Shown here: positions 1-7,076 of the stretch, in pieces | Layout of the letters: each line of letters starts with the position of its first letter | Numbering within the stretch: the first letter of the stretch is position 1 | NCBI GenBank assembly: GCA_019247135.1 | Contig: JAFAPL010000572.1 | Coordinates: 1 to 14,307, forward strand | Length of the DNA: 14,307 nucleotides | Direction: 5' to 3' | Source of the DNA: Chloroflexota bacterium | Lineage (GTDB): Bacteria; Chloroflexota; UBA6077; CF-72 | The notes under the pieces: generated by a model | Told to the model about the DNA's origin: nothing | Database searches by the model: none | Seen by the model: the letters and a program-made list of their open reading frames with translations, nothing else | Position numbers and translations under genes: made by a program

Positions 1-791
1 GGGTACATGTCCTGCTCGACGATGCCCCAGCCGTCGTAGCCGACCTCGTCGGCCACGCGAGCCAGGCCAGGGAAGTCGACGCAGCCCTGGCCGAGATCCA
101 CGAACGCGCCGTCCGCGACTGCCTGGCTCATCGGCAGGCCCGCGCCACGCACGTGTGCCGTCACCGACGCATCCACGTCTTTCAGGTGCAAATAAGGGAT
201 GCGAGCGTGGTGTTTTCGAAAGAAGCTTACGGGTTCACCTCCGGCGTAAGCGTGGTGGCCGACGTCCAGGCAGAGATTCACCAGTGCCCGGTCGGTCAAT
301 TCGAGCAGGTGCTCGATCTGCGGCTCGTACTGGATCGTCGTGTCCGCATGCGGATGAAAAACTGGCGTTATGCTGCGTGAGAGGGTGCAGTCAGCGAGAC
401 GGTGCAGGTTTTCGCGGACGCATTGCCATTGCTGATCGTTGAGGTCCGGCGCGTCTGGCGAAGAAGCGGAGTCCAGTAAGACGACGTAATGCGCGTCGAA
501 ATACCCCAACAGCTGGCAGAGTTCCGAGGTGCGCTGCTGCATCTCAGACCAGCCACTCTCTTCAGAAAACGCGCCGCTGAGCGTGCCGCCGGCCACACGC
601 AGGGAGCGTTGCCGCAGCTCGGAATCCAGTTGAGCGGGGTTGGTGGGAAGGTAGCCGAACGGACCCAACTCGATGGAGTCGTAGCCAGACTCCGCGACTT
701 CGTCGAGAAAACGCTGCCAGGGTACCTGACGCGGATCGTCTGGAAACCAAACGCCCCAGGAATCTGGAGCTGTGCCGACCTGAATGGGCAT
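1..791 (-). CDS. Sugar phosphate isomerase/epimerase, IolE/MocC-like TIM barrel (C-terminus cut by window edge)
   Basis: Partial gene: 263 codons are visible from an ATG at 791, with no stop before the left edge. The family is usually near 300 residues, so roughly 35 are missing. It begins with GTAPDSWGVWFPDDP (residues 6-20), typical of the xylose-isomerase-like AP endonuclease 2 superfamily. Later landmarks are HPHAD (146-150), CLDVGHH (174-180), LHLKD (201-205) and VEQD (258-261), where D176, H202 and E259 are likely metal ligands. A position that is Glu in the paralogue at 7894-8853 reads Q154 here. Relatives dehydrate inososes or isomerise keto-sugars in the cytosol. The start lies two bases after the stop of the upstream dehydrogenase, and GGAG within that gene's last codons serves as ribosome binding site, so the pair should be co-translated. 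The family is firm; the substrate is unknown. Confidence 0.88.
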   Translation of the reverse strand, partial: MPIQVGTAPDSWGVWFPDDPRQVPWQRFLDEVAESGYDSIELGPFGYLPTNPAQLDSELRQRSLRVAGGTLSGAFSEESGWSEMQQRTSELCQLLGYFDAHYVVLLDSASSPDAPDLNDQQWQCVRENLHRLADCTLSRSITPVFHPHADTTIQYEPQIEHLLELTDRALVNLCLDVGHHAYAGGEPVSFFRKHHARIPYLHLKDVDASVTAHVRGAGLPMSQAVADGAFVDLGQGCVDFPGLARVADEVGYDGWGIVEQDMY

Positions 792-793
792 GT

Positions 794-1753
794 CTACTCC
801 ACGTGTGTGATGGTGTATAACGGCGGGAGTCCTTCGGCTGTGCGACGGACGTTGTCCGCGACGGCTTCGGCGCGGCGGCGCGACGTCCCGGTCGTCCCCC
901 CAGCGATGTGCGGCGTCAGAACCGCATTGTCCAGTTCCAGTAGCGGATCGTGTTGATCCAGCGGTTCGTGGGCAAACGTGTCGATTCCGGCACCGCGCAA
1001 GTGATTGGCGCGCAGCGCCTCGACCAGCGCTGCTTGATCGACGATCTCGCCGCGCGCGACGTTGATCAAGACGCTGCTTGGCCGCATGTGGCGGAGTTGG
1101 TCTGCGCCGAGCAAGTGGTGTGTTCGGGTCGTCAGGGGAACATGCACCGAAACATAGTCTGACCGTTGGAGGAGCGTCTCGAGTTGATCGGGCCCCCCGA
1201 GGTAGGTCAGGTCGAGGCTGGGCGGAGGCGGGACAACGTCGATGCCCAGAATCCGCATCTCGAAGACCCGCGCGCGGCGAGCCAGCTCGCGGCCGCTCGC
1301 GCCCAGCCCGATCAGGCCGAGGGTCGACCCGGCGAGCTCCATGGTCATCGGACGGTAGAAAACACGGTCGCGGAGGTTCGTCTGGGATGCTGGAAAGTGT
1401 TTGGCGAAGTAGAGCATGAAAAAGATCGCATGCTCGGCGAGCGCGACACTGCTGAATTGCCCCGGCGTGTTGGCCAGCGGCAGGCCGCGGTCGAGGATGT
1501 ACCCGACGTCCACGTGGTCGAGGCCGGTGCCGAGGACTTGCCACAGGCGGACTCCAGCTTGCGCCGCCGCGTCGATCGTGTCGCGTGTGGCATGCCCGCC
1601 CTGGTCAACGACCACCCCCACGTTGTGCATTTGCTCGTTGATATTGCGCGCTGGATCCAGAAGCTGCACGCGGTGCGCCTTGCCGACTGCGGTTATCACG
1701 TCGTCGAACCACGGTTGGAGGTTGCCGGCCTGGCCGACGAACAGAATGTTCAC
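794..1753 (-). CDS. D-2-hydroxyacid dehydrogenase (NAD(P)-dependent, glyoxylate/phosphoglycerate dehydrogenase family)
   Basis: A 319-residue protein of normal length for D-isomer-specific 2-hydroxyacid dehydrogenases, which interconvert 2-keto acids and D-2-hydroxy acids. The Rossmann motif G149-L-G151-A-S-G154 is intact. The catalytic triad is visible as R234 (NVARG), E263 (HEP) and H282 (TPHIAG). The frame stays open upstream to 2149, but that stretch lies antisense to the M24 gene. I chose the GTG at 1753 because GGAAAG (1761-1766 on the complement) sits seven bases before it and the protein then starts at the first family-like strand, VNILFVGQAG. It is the first gene of a leftward unit with the IolE-like gene and shares a 123-base divergent region with the transporter operon. 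The substrate is not determined; glyoxylate, hydroxypyruvate or a sugar-derived keto acid are all possible. Confidence 0.9.
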   Translation of the reverse strand: MNILFVGQAGNLQPWFDDVITAVGKAHRVQLLDPARNINEQMHNVGVVVDQGGHATRDTIDAAAQAGVRLWQVLGTGLDHVDVGYILDRGLPLANTPGQFSSVALAEHAIFFMLYFAKHFPASQTNLRDRVFYRPMTMELAGSTLGLIGLGASGRELARRARVFEMRILGIDVVPPPPSLDLTYLGGPDQLETLLQRSDYVSVHVPLTTRTHHLLGADQLRHMRPSSVLINVARGEIVDQAALVEALRANHLRGAGIDTFAHEPLDQHDPLLELDNAVLTPHIAGGTTGTSRRRAEAVADNVRRTAEGLPPLYTITHVE

Positions 1754-1760
1754 AGGTGCG

Positions 1761-1766
1761 CTTTCC
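1761..1766 (-). promoter_or_regulatory. Ribosome binding site deciding the GTG start of the dehydrogenase
   Basis: GGAAAG read on the minus strand, seven bases before GTG at 1753. It supports this start over the longer frame that runs antisense into the neighbouring peptidase gene. Confidence 0.6.
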
Positions 1767-1779
1767 GCGTGGGGGTGAT

Positions 1780-1799
1780 GGCCTCGAGTGGGCCTCGAG
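1780..1799. repeat. Tandem 9-bp direct repeat GGCCTCGAG, one helical turn apart
   Basis: GGCCTCGAG occurs at 1780-1788 and again at 1791-1799, 11 bp start to start, each containing the palindrome CTCGAG. The second copy ends five bases before the predicted -35 box of the rightward promoter. The placement resembles an activator or repressor site between the two divergent operons. Binding is inferred only. Confidence 0.45.
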
Positions 1800-1803
1800 C
1801 GGT

Positions 1804-1832
1804 TTGACCGTCGGTGCGGGTGCTCATACAAT
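1804..1832 (+). promoter_or_regulatory. Sigma70-type promoter of the transporter operon
   Basis: TTGACC at 1804-1809 and TACAAT at 1827-1832 are separated by exactly 17 bases, each one mismatch from the TTGACA and TATAAT consensus. The expected transcription start is near 1839, giving a leader of about 37 bases before the GTG at 1877. It is the best promoter match in the window and precedes a five-gene operon. Confidence 0.75.
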
Positions 1833-1843
1833 GGCCCGACCGC

Positions 1844-1859
1844 TGATATATCACATATC
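1844..1859. promoter_or_regulatory. Candidate operator palindrome in the leader of the transporter operon
   Basis: TGATATATCA (1844-1853) is a perfect 10-bp palindrome. Overlapping it, GATAT-N5-ATATC (1845-1859) forms a second inverted repeat. This AT-rich dyad lies in GC-rich DNA a few bases after the predicted transcription start, where a bound repressor would block initiation or elongation. No regulator gene is present in the window, so the binding protein is unknown. GntR-type or other helix-turn-helix repressors are guesses. Confidence 0.5.
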
Positions 1860-1876
1860 CAGGGGGCTGTGGCGGG

Positions 1877-3127
1877 GTGCTGTTGAACCACGCGCGTGCG
1901 CTGGCGCTCATGCGGCAGTGCGACATTCACGCGCTCGTCGCCACCTCGCCGACCAACGTGCTGTACAGCAGCGATTATTTCTGCTGGCTGGACCCGCTGT
2001 TCAAGCGATACATGACACGGCCTGGGGCGTCCGCTGATCTCAGCCACAACTTCGCACTTCTGCCGTTGGACGGCGAACCCGCGCTGGTCGTCCCGGCGAT
2101 GTGGGCCGCGAACGCTGCTGATTGCTGGGTCACTGACGTGTGGACCCACGGTATCGGGGAGTTCGATTTTTCGGCTCTGCCAAACGGCGAAGCGACCCTT
2201 CTGAAGCGCATACGGCTCGGCGCGGACTACGCCGATGCAGTGGACGCGCTGTATGAACTTTTGCGCAATCGCGGGCTGCTCGACGGGTGCATCGGCATTG
2301 AATTGGAAGGATTACCGGCCGGGGTCCAGGCGCGGTTGCGCGAGAAGATACCGCATGCCGAATTGCGGGATTGCTCGAATCTGCTGCGCGTGATCCGCAT
2401 GGTGAAGTCAAAAGAAGAACTCGAACATCTGGAGCGGTCGGCACGGATCAACGTTTCCGCCGCGACCAATGTGCTCCGCGGCGCGAACACGGGGATGTCA
2501 CTGCATGAGCTGCGGCGGCAGTATGTCGAGCAGATCACGACAAGTGGAGCAACCCTGGACCATTTCATCGCCGCGCCGGGCGGCTCGGGCCTGATCCAGG
2601 TTCCGGATTACAGGATAGGCCCGGCTGACGTGCTCTATGTTGACTTCGGGTGCGTCTACGAGCACTACTACTCGGACAATGGCGCCACGCTGGTCGTCGG
2701 AGACTGGTCGAGCGAGATGGAGCGCCGTTACGACGTCCTGCGTCGCGGTCTGGAGCGCGGAATTGCCGAGTTACGCCCAGGCACGCACGCCTCGCAAGTG
2801 CGCGCGGCCATGCTGGAACAACTGGCCGCGGAGGGAGTGAGTGATTGCAACGCCCACGGCCACGGGATCGGGCTCGAGGTACGCGATTATCCGATCATCA
2901 TGCCAGACGAGGGGCGTCGCATCCGCGACAACTGCATCGATGTTTCCGCCGACGTGGTGCTCGAGCCAGACATGGTCGTCAATCTGGAGACGCCGCTGTA
3001 TCTGTTCGGGGTTGGGTCGCTGCACGTCGAGCAGACGTTTGTGATCACTCCGGACGGGTGCCGGCGCATTGACGGCCAAGGCGAGACCCGCGCGGTGAGG
3101 GCTGGCCGCGAGATGATGACGATATGA
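1877..3127 (+). CDS. M24 family metallopeptidase / Xaa-Pro peptidase-like (creatinase fold)
   Basis: A 416-residue cytosolic protein with an N-terminal creatinase-like domain (about 1-165) and a C-terminal pita-bread catalytic domain (about 180-400). All five dinuclear metal ligands of the M24 family are visible: D256 (YVDFG), D267 (YSDNG), H329 (HGHGIG), E371 (NLETP) and E385 (HVEQT). The D-D spacing of 11 and E-E spacing of 14 match prolidase-type members, so it is probably an active hydrolase. M24 enzymes cut Xaa-Pro peptides, but relatives act on creatine or ectoine-derived amides. The start is GTG, with AGGGGG ten bases upstream (1861-1866). It is the first gene of the operon and its stop overlaps the permease start (ATGA). 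A lead position in a sugar-type importer operon suggests it acts on the imported compound rather than on general peptides. Confidence 0.9.
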   Translation: MLLNHARALALMRQCDIHALVATSPTNVLYSSDYFCWLDPLFKRYMTRPGASADLSHNFALLPLDGEPALVVPAMWAANAADCWVTDVWTHGIGEFDFSALPNGEATLLKRIRLGADYADAVDALYELLRNRGLLDGCIGIELEGLPAGVQARLREKIPHAELRDCSNLLRVIRMVKSKEELEHLERSARINVSAATNVLRGANTGMSLHELRRQYVEQITTSGATLDHFIAAPGGSGLIQVPDYRIGPADVLYVDFGCVYEHYYSDNGATLVVGDWSSEMERRYDVLRRGLERGIAELRPGTHASQVRAAMLEQLAAEGVSDCNAHGHGIGLEVRDYPIIMPDEGRRIRDNCIDVSADVVLEPDMVVNLETPLYLFGVGSLHVEQTFVITPDGCRRIDGQGETRAVRAGREMMTI

Positions 3128-4119
3128 GATCCGTCACCTGGCGCGATGCGGCCCGGAGCAGGGATTTTGCGATCGGCGGGGTGGCCGTCGCGCTATTTGT
3201 GTTCTTTTACCTGATGAATTCGCGCATGGCGGCAGAAACGACGCTGGTCGCACTCGCGCGCACAATGGCTCCGATTGGCATCGTCGCGGCAGGCATGACG
3301 TTTCTCTTCGTCGCCGGGGAGATCGATTTGTCCGTCGGTGGGCTGTACGGTCTGCTCATGGTGATTATCTCGATCTTGATCGAGAAGCGGAATTTCGATC
3401 CGTGGCTGGCGATGGGCATGATCCTCCTGCTTGGTCTGGGCGTGGGTGCGTTGATCGGATTGTTGGTGACGCGTGTCGGACTGCCTTCGTTCATCGTCAC
3501 GCTTGGGATGTGGGTGGCCATGCGCGGCGCGGGCAATCTCCTGTCGGGCGGGATTTCGACCGCTTCCACGCGAACCAATCTGGACTACTACCGCTTTTTC
3601 GCCAGCAATGTGCCGGGGACGCACGTGCCGACGATTTTCGTCTTGATGCTGATCGTCGTTGCGATCTCGGGTGTCGTGCTGGCCAAAACCAGGTTCGGGA
3701 GTGACGTGTACGCCACTGGTGGCAACGTAGAGGCGGCGCGGAACAACGGTATCCGAACGCGACGAATCAAGTGGACGTGTTTCATTATGACCAGCGGCCT
3801 CGTCGCGCTGGCGGCCGCGCTGCAATTCGGTCGACTGGCGAATTCTCCGTTCAATGGTGGGAACGGCTTCGAGCTCCAGGTCATCGCCGCCGTGATCATT
3901 GGTGGCGTTGGCCTGTTTGGTGGTCGGGGAACGATCCTCGGCAGTTTGATCGGGGTGCTCATCCTGAACATGCTGACGAGTGGACTCATTCTGATGGGAG
4001 TGACTGAATTCTGGGATGGCATCGTATCGGGCCTGGTTATTCTGGCCGCGGCCGGGCTCGATCTTCTCGTCCGTCGAGCCGGCGCGGCCGCGCAAGTGAC
4101 GAGGGAGGTACTCGCGTGA
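3124..4119 (+). CDS. Ribose-type (CUT2) ABC transporter permease, first of two
   Basis: A 331-residue polytopic membrane protein of the RbsC/branched-chain permease superfamily (BPD_transp_2). Hydrophobic segments run through most of the length. Family signatures are AGEIDLSVG (64-72), SFIVTLG (122-128), YATGGNVEAARNNGI (196-210), which is the cytoplasmic loop that contacts the ATPase, and AAVIIGG (255-261). It forms the transmembrane channel for a sugar or sugar-like solute. The ATG overlaps the peptidase stop by four bases, and its own TGA overlaps the next gene's GTG (GTGA), so three proteins are translationally coupled. It is clearly paralogous to the permease at 6015-7076 but shorter at the N-terminus and well diverged, which suggests a heteromeric channel. 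The substrate is not readable from the sequence. Confidence 0.93.
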   Translation: MRSVTWRDAARSRDFAIGGVAVALFVFFYLMNSRMAAETTLVALARTMAPIGIVAAGMTFLFVAGEIDLSVGGLYGLLMVIISILIEKRNFDPWLAMGMILLLGLGVGALIGLLVTRVGLPSFIVTLGMWVAMRGAGNLLSGGISTASTRTNLDYYRFFASNVPGTHVPTIFVLMLIVVAISGVVLAKTRFGSDVYATGGNVEAARNNGIRTRRIKWTCFIMTSGLVALAAALQFGRLANSPFNGGNGFELQVIAAVIIGGVGLFGGRGTILGSLIGVLILNMLTSGLILMGVTEFWDGIVSGLVILAAAGLDLLVRRAGAAAQVTREVLA

Positions 4120-5210
4120 CTCACAACAAAAGCACGCACGGAGCCGGGGTCCAGCAGGGCCGACGCCAATTCTTGCAAGCTGGAGCCGGCGGCGTGGCGC
4201 TGAGCGTACTCGCCGGTGTACTGGCCAACTCCGCGGGCGATACCGAGGTCGCGTTCGCGCAAGCCAGCGGGAATTTCGGACCCAAACGCAAAGTGATCTG
4301 GGTTCCGCAGGCGACGGGTGACTGGAATATCCCGATTCGGGCTGGGCAACGTGACTTCTGTGCGATGGTCGGCTGGGATTATCAGCACATTGGGAACCCC
4401 GTGTACTCGGTCGAAAATCACGTCGAGCAGGTCAACAATGCGATCAGCGCAAGCCCGGACGTGATCGTGACCGAGCTCGAGAGCGTGGGCATGGTGCCGG
4501 TGTTCCAGAAGGCGATGTCGTCTGGGATTCAGATGATCATCATCGACCAGGGTGTGGTGGAGGAAGCGGCCAAGCTGAAGCTTGGCATCATCGGCGAAGA
4601 CGGCTATGTGTCTGGCTACGCCAACGGCATGCAGGGCGCGACGTTCGCGCAAAAGCTGACCGGTAAGACGGATGGCGTGATTGTCTTCGGCAACGGCAAT
4701 CCGGGCGCGCAACTGATCGATGCGCGGCAGAATGGCGGCCAGCAAGCGGTTCAGGACTACAACCAGCAGCATGGCACGACCTACCAGTACGTGGCGTTTC
4801 CCGACAGCAGCTTTGACGATGAAGCGCAGTCCATTCAGAAGTACACGGCGCAGATGGACCAGTACGGCGACAGGCTGGTCGCATTGATCACCGGCGGGAA
4901 CGTGATTCCCATTGTCAAGGCGATGCAGGAGCGGAATATGCGGCCCGGACAGATTGCGGCCGGGTCGGTCGATTTGCCGCCGGCCCACCAGCAGTCGATG
5001 CAGGACGGTTGGGTGCAGTGGGGCACCGACCAGCAACAATACCTGATGGGTCTGTATTCTCTGGCCTCAGCGTTCGCGGCATTTGACGGGTACAGCTACC
5101 CGACGATCCGGACGGGCGAAGCTCCTCTGCTGATCGAAGATTTACCGAGGATCAAGAAGCGGACGGATATCTGGCTGGCGAAGGCGAAGGCCTACGGCGA
5201 CATGAGCTAG
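4116..5210 (+). CDS. Sugar-type ABC transporter substrate-binding protein with Tat-like signal
   Basis: A 364-residue exported solute receptor for the adjacent permeases, of the type I periplasmic binding protein class (RbsB-like, Peripla_BP_4). The N-terminus has a twin-arginine motif, GRRQFLQAG (15-23), then a hydrophobic stretch and an AFA-QA signal peptidase I-like site near residues 46-50. There is no cysteine for a lipobox, so it is not a typical lipoprotein. Two-lobe features include a first beta strand at KVIWVPQ (59-65) followed by segments such as DVIVTELES and VALITGG. The GTG start overlaps the permease stop (GTGA). A 34-base gap follows before the ATPase gene, the only sizeable gap in the operon. 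The specificity is unknown; sugars, cyclitols or their conjugates are typical for the class. Confidence 0.9.
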   Translation: MTHNKSTHGAGVQQGRRQFLQAGAGGVALSVLAGVLANSAGDTEVAFAQASGNFGPKRKVIWVPQATGDWNIPIRAGQRDFCAMVGWDYQHIGNPVYSVENHVEQVNNAISASPDVIVTELESVGMVPVFQKAMSSGIQMIIIDQGVVEEAAKLKLGIIGEDGYVSGYANGMQGATFAQKLTGKTDGVIVFGNGNPGAQLIDARQNGGQQAVQDYNQQHGTTYQYVAFPDSSFDDEAQSIQKYTAQMDQYGDRLVALITGGNVIPIVKAMQERNMRPGQIAAGSVDLPPAHQQSMQDGWVQWGTDQQQYLMGLYSLASAFAAFDGYSYPTIRTGEAPLLIEDLPRIKKRTDIWLAKAKAYGDMS

Positions 5211-5232
5211 CGGTGGCTGCTTACGGGGGTGC

Positions 5233-5238
5233 GGAGGT
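5233..5238 (+). promoter_or_regulatory. Strong Shine-Dalgarno before the ABC ATPase
   Basis: GGAGGT lies six bases before the GTG at 5245. Every other internal gene of this operon begins inside its predecessor's stop codon, so this is the only place where translation must restart independently. Confidence 0.65.
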
Positions 5239-5244
5239 GCGGCG

Positions 5245-6018
5245 GTGACGGTCGAGGCTGAAGGACAACCACAAGTGGCGGAAGTCGCGGCGTACGTCAG
5301 TGCGCGCGGACTTTCCAAGAGCTTCGGCCACGTACGCGCGCTGCAAGACGTCGACGTCGACATTCGTGAGGCGGAGGTCCTCGCGATCGTCGGCGATAAT
5401 GGAGCAGGCAAGTCGACGTTGACCAAGATCCTGAGCGGTGTCTTCGCTCCGGACCGCGGCGAGATTCGCATCGACGGCAACGTGGTGCGTATCACCAACC
5501 CACATCACGCCCGCGAACTCGGCATCGCGACGGTTTTTCAGAATCTTGCTCTGGTGGACAGTCGCGACGTCGCCGCGAATCTCTTCCTGGGCCGCGAGCC
5601 GACGCGCTGGAAAGTGTTCGTCGATCGCGGCAAGATGCTTGTGGACGCACAGCGAGTCGTCTCGGATCTGCGCGTACACATGCCCAGCCTGACCGTCGAG
5701 GCGGGGCAATTATCGGGTGGCCAGCGCCAATCGCTGGCCATCGGCCGCGCCACGGCACAGCACGGACGGATCATTCTCATGGACGAGCCGACGGCCGCTC
5801 TCGGCGTGCGCGAGTCACACATGGTGCTCGATCTGATCCAACGGCTGAAGGGCTCGGGCACCGGTGTCGTGGTGATCAGTCACAATTTGCAGCACGTGTT
5901 CTCGGTCGCGGACCGAATCCTGGTCCTCCGCCGAGGACGTGTCGCGGGACTGCGTGACAAGGCCGTGACAAGTCCGGACGAGATCGTCAAATTGATCGTC
6001 GGCGCGGAAGCGTTGTGA
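5245..6018 (+). CDS. Single-domain sugar-type ABC transporter ATP-binding protein
   Basis: A 257-residue ATPase that powers the importer from the cytosolic face. All nucleotide-binding motifs are intact: Walker A GDNGAGKST (50-58), Q-loop Gln99, signature LSGGQ (156-160), Walker B IILMDEP (176-182) with catalytic E181, and switch His213 (VISHN). Most ribose-type systems use a fused two-domain ATPase of about 500 residues; this one has a single domain, like the FrcA type, so two copies should act per transporter. The GTG start follows a good GGAGGT, and the TGA overlaps the GTG of the next permease (GTGA). No truncation is evident, because the C-terminal part reaches the usual end for single-domain members. 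Confidence 0.93.
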   Translation: MTVEAEGQPQVAEVAAYVSARGLSKSFGHVRALQDVDVDIREAEVLAIVGDNGAGKSTLTKILSGVFAPDRGEIRIDGNVVRITNPHHARELGIATVFQNLALVDSRDVAANLFLGREPTRWKVFVDRGKMLVDAQRVVSDLRVHMPSLTVEAGQLSGGQRQSLAIGRATAQHGRIILMDEPTAALGVRESHMVLDLIQRLKGSGTGVVVISHNLQHVFSVADRILVLRRGRVAGLRDKAVTSPDEIVKLIVGAEAL

Positions 6019-7076
6019 CGTCACCGGCCACGACATACGAGGGCGACGAGCTGCTCGGGCGCGAGCTCGAGGTGGAATCCAGCCGCGTGAGCTCGGGTTG
6101 GCGGCGCGTGGCTTACGGGATCCTGGACAATCGCAATCTCACGATTACGGTTGCCGGCGTACTGGTTTTCGCGGTGTTCTCCGTCACGGCGCGTCAGTTT
6201 CTGAGCGCCAACAACCTGCTGAACGTTGTGCGGAATATGTCGCTGATCGGCATCGTCGCGGTCGGCATGACGTTCCTTCTGGTGGCGGGTGAGATCGACC
6301 TGTCGGTTGGCTCCGTTTACGGCGTGCTGACCGTGATTGTTGGTCTGCTAGTCAGTGTCTGGCACGTTGATCCGTGGTTGGCGACCCTTGTCGTTGTTGC
6401 CGTTGGCCTGGCGATCGGGACCGTCAACGGGGCGATCGTGACGCGGTTCGGCATCCCGTCCTTTATCGTAACCCTGGCGATGTTGACGGCCTACCGGAGC
6501 GCCGCATTGATTATCTCCGGCCAGAAACCGTCCGTGACCGCTGGAGAGGGCCAGTTTTACGAGTTGACGGGCGGGTCAATTGGACCCGTACCGTGGCTGA
6601 TTGTCTGGCTTGCGGTTGTGGGCGTCGTGGGTGGTGTCGCGCTATCGACGACGACCTTCGGCTATCACGTGTACGCGACGGGAGGCAATATCGAGGCGGC
6701 GCGGAACAGCGGTATTGACACCTCGCGGGTGAAGGTGATCTGTTTCGCGGTCACGGGTGCACTGTGCGGCCTGATTGCTGGATTATTGTGGGGCTATCTG
6801 CACACCGCGGCGCCCGTAACGGGAACCGGGTTCGAGTTTCGCGTAATTGGCGCAGTGATCGTTGGTGGTGTATTGCTGGGCGGCGGCCGCGGCACAATCT
6901 ACGGAAGCCTCGTTGGCGCCGTCATCATTGGCATGATTACGAGCGGACTGGTTTTGCTGGGTTTTTCTCAAGACATTGGGGATGTTGCGACTGGCGCGTT
7001 GATCGTGCTCGTTGGCACCCTGGATTTGCTTGCGCGCCGCGGGGTCGCTCGCGGTCTGGCACTTGTCGGCCGCTAG
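6015..7076 (+). CDS. Ribose-type (CUT2) ABC transporter permease, second of two
   Basis: A 353-residue integral membrane protein of the same RbsC-like family as the gene at 3124-4119. It has AGEIDLSVG (91-99), SFIVTLA (149-155), YATGGNIEAARNSGI (220-234) and a glycine-rich region GGVLLGGGRGT (284-294). A hydrophilic N-terminal extension of about 35 residues precedes the first membrane span. GTG at 6015 overlaps the ATPase stop, so it is translationally coupled and ends the operon. Its TAG stop shares the palindrome CTAG (7073-7076) with the TAG stop of the convergent oxygenase gene. Two distinct permeases around a single ATPase resemble the heterodimeric LsrC/LsrD arrangement, though they could instead form two alternative homodimers. 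Confidence 0.93.
   Translation: MTSPATTYEGDELLGRELEVESSRVSSGWRRVAYGILDNRNLTITVAGVLVFAVFSVTARQFLSANNLLNVVRNMSLIGIVAVGMTFLLVAGEIDLSVGSVYGVLTVIVGLLVSVWHVDPWLATLVVVAVGLAIGTVNGAIVTRFGIPSFIVTLAMLTAYRSAALIISGQKPSVTAGEGQFYELTGGSIGPVPWLIVWLAVVGVVGGVALSTTTFGYHVYATGGNIEAARNSGIDTSRVKVICFAVTGALCGLIAGLLWGYLHTAAPVTGTGFEFRVIGAVIVGGVLLGGGRGTIYGSLVGAVIIGMITSGLVLLGFSQDIGDVATGALIVLVGTLDLLARRGVARGLALVGR

Noticed and set aside
1754..2149. N-terminal extension of the left dehydrogenase frame
   Set aside because: It runs antisense through the promoter region and the start of the M24 gene; the Shine-Dalgarno and family alignment support GTG 1753.
3193..4095. Minus-strand open frame of 300 codons antisense to the first permease
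   Set aside because: Its composition is the complement of hydrophobic membrane codons (Arg, His, Gln, Asp rich) with no domain; a shadow.
3588..5039. Long minus-strand open frame of 483 codons antisense to the permease and binding protein genes
   Set aside because: It lies opposite two clear family members, has low-complexity His/Arg/Asp-rich composition and no recognisable motif; a GC-driven shadow.
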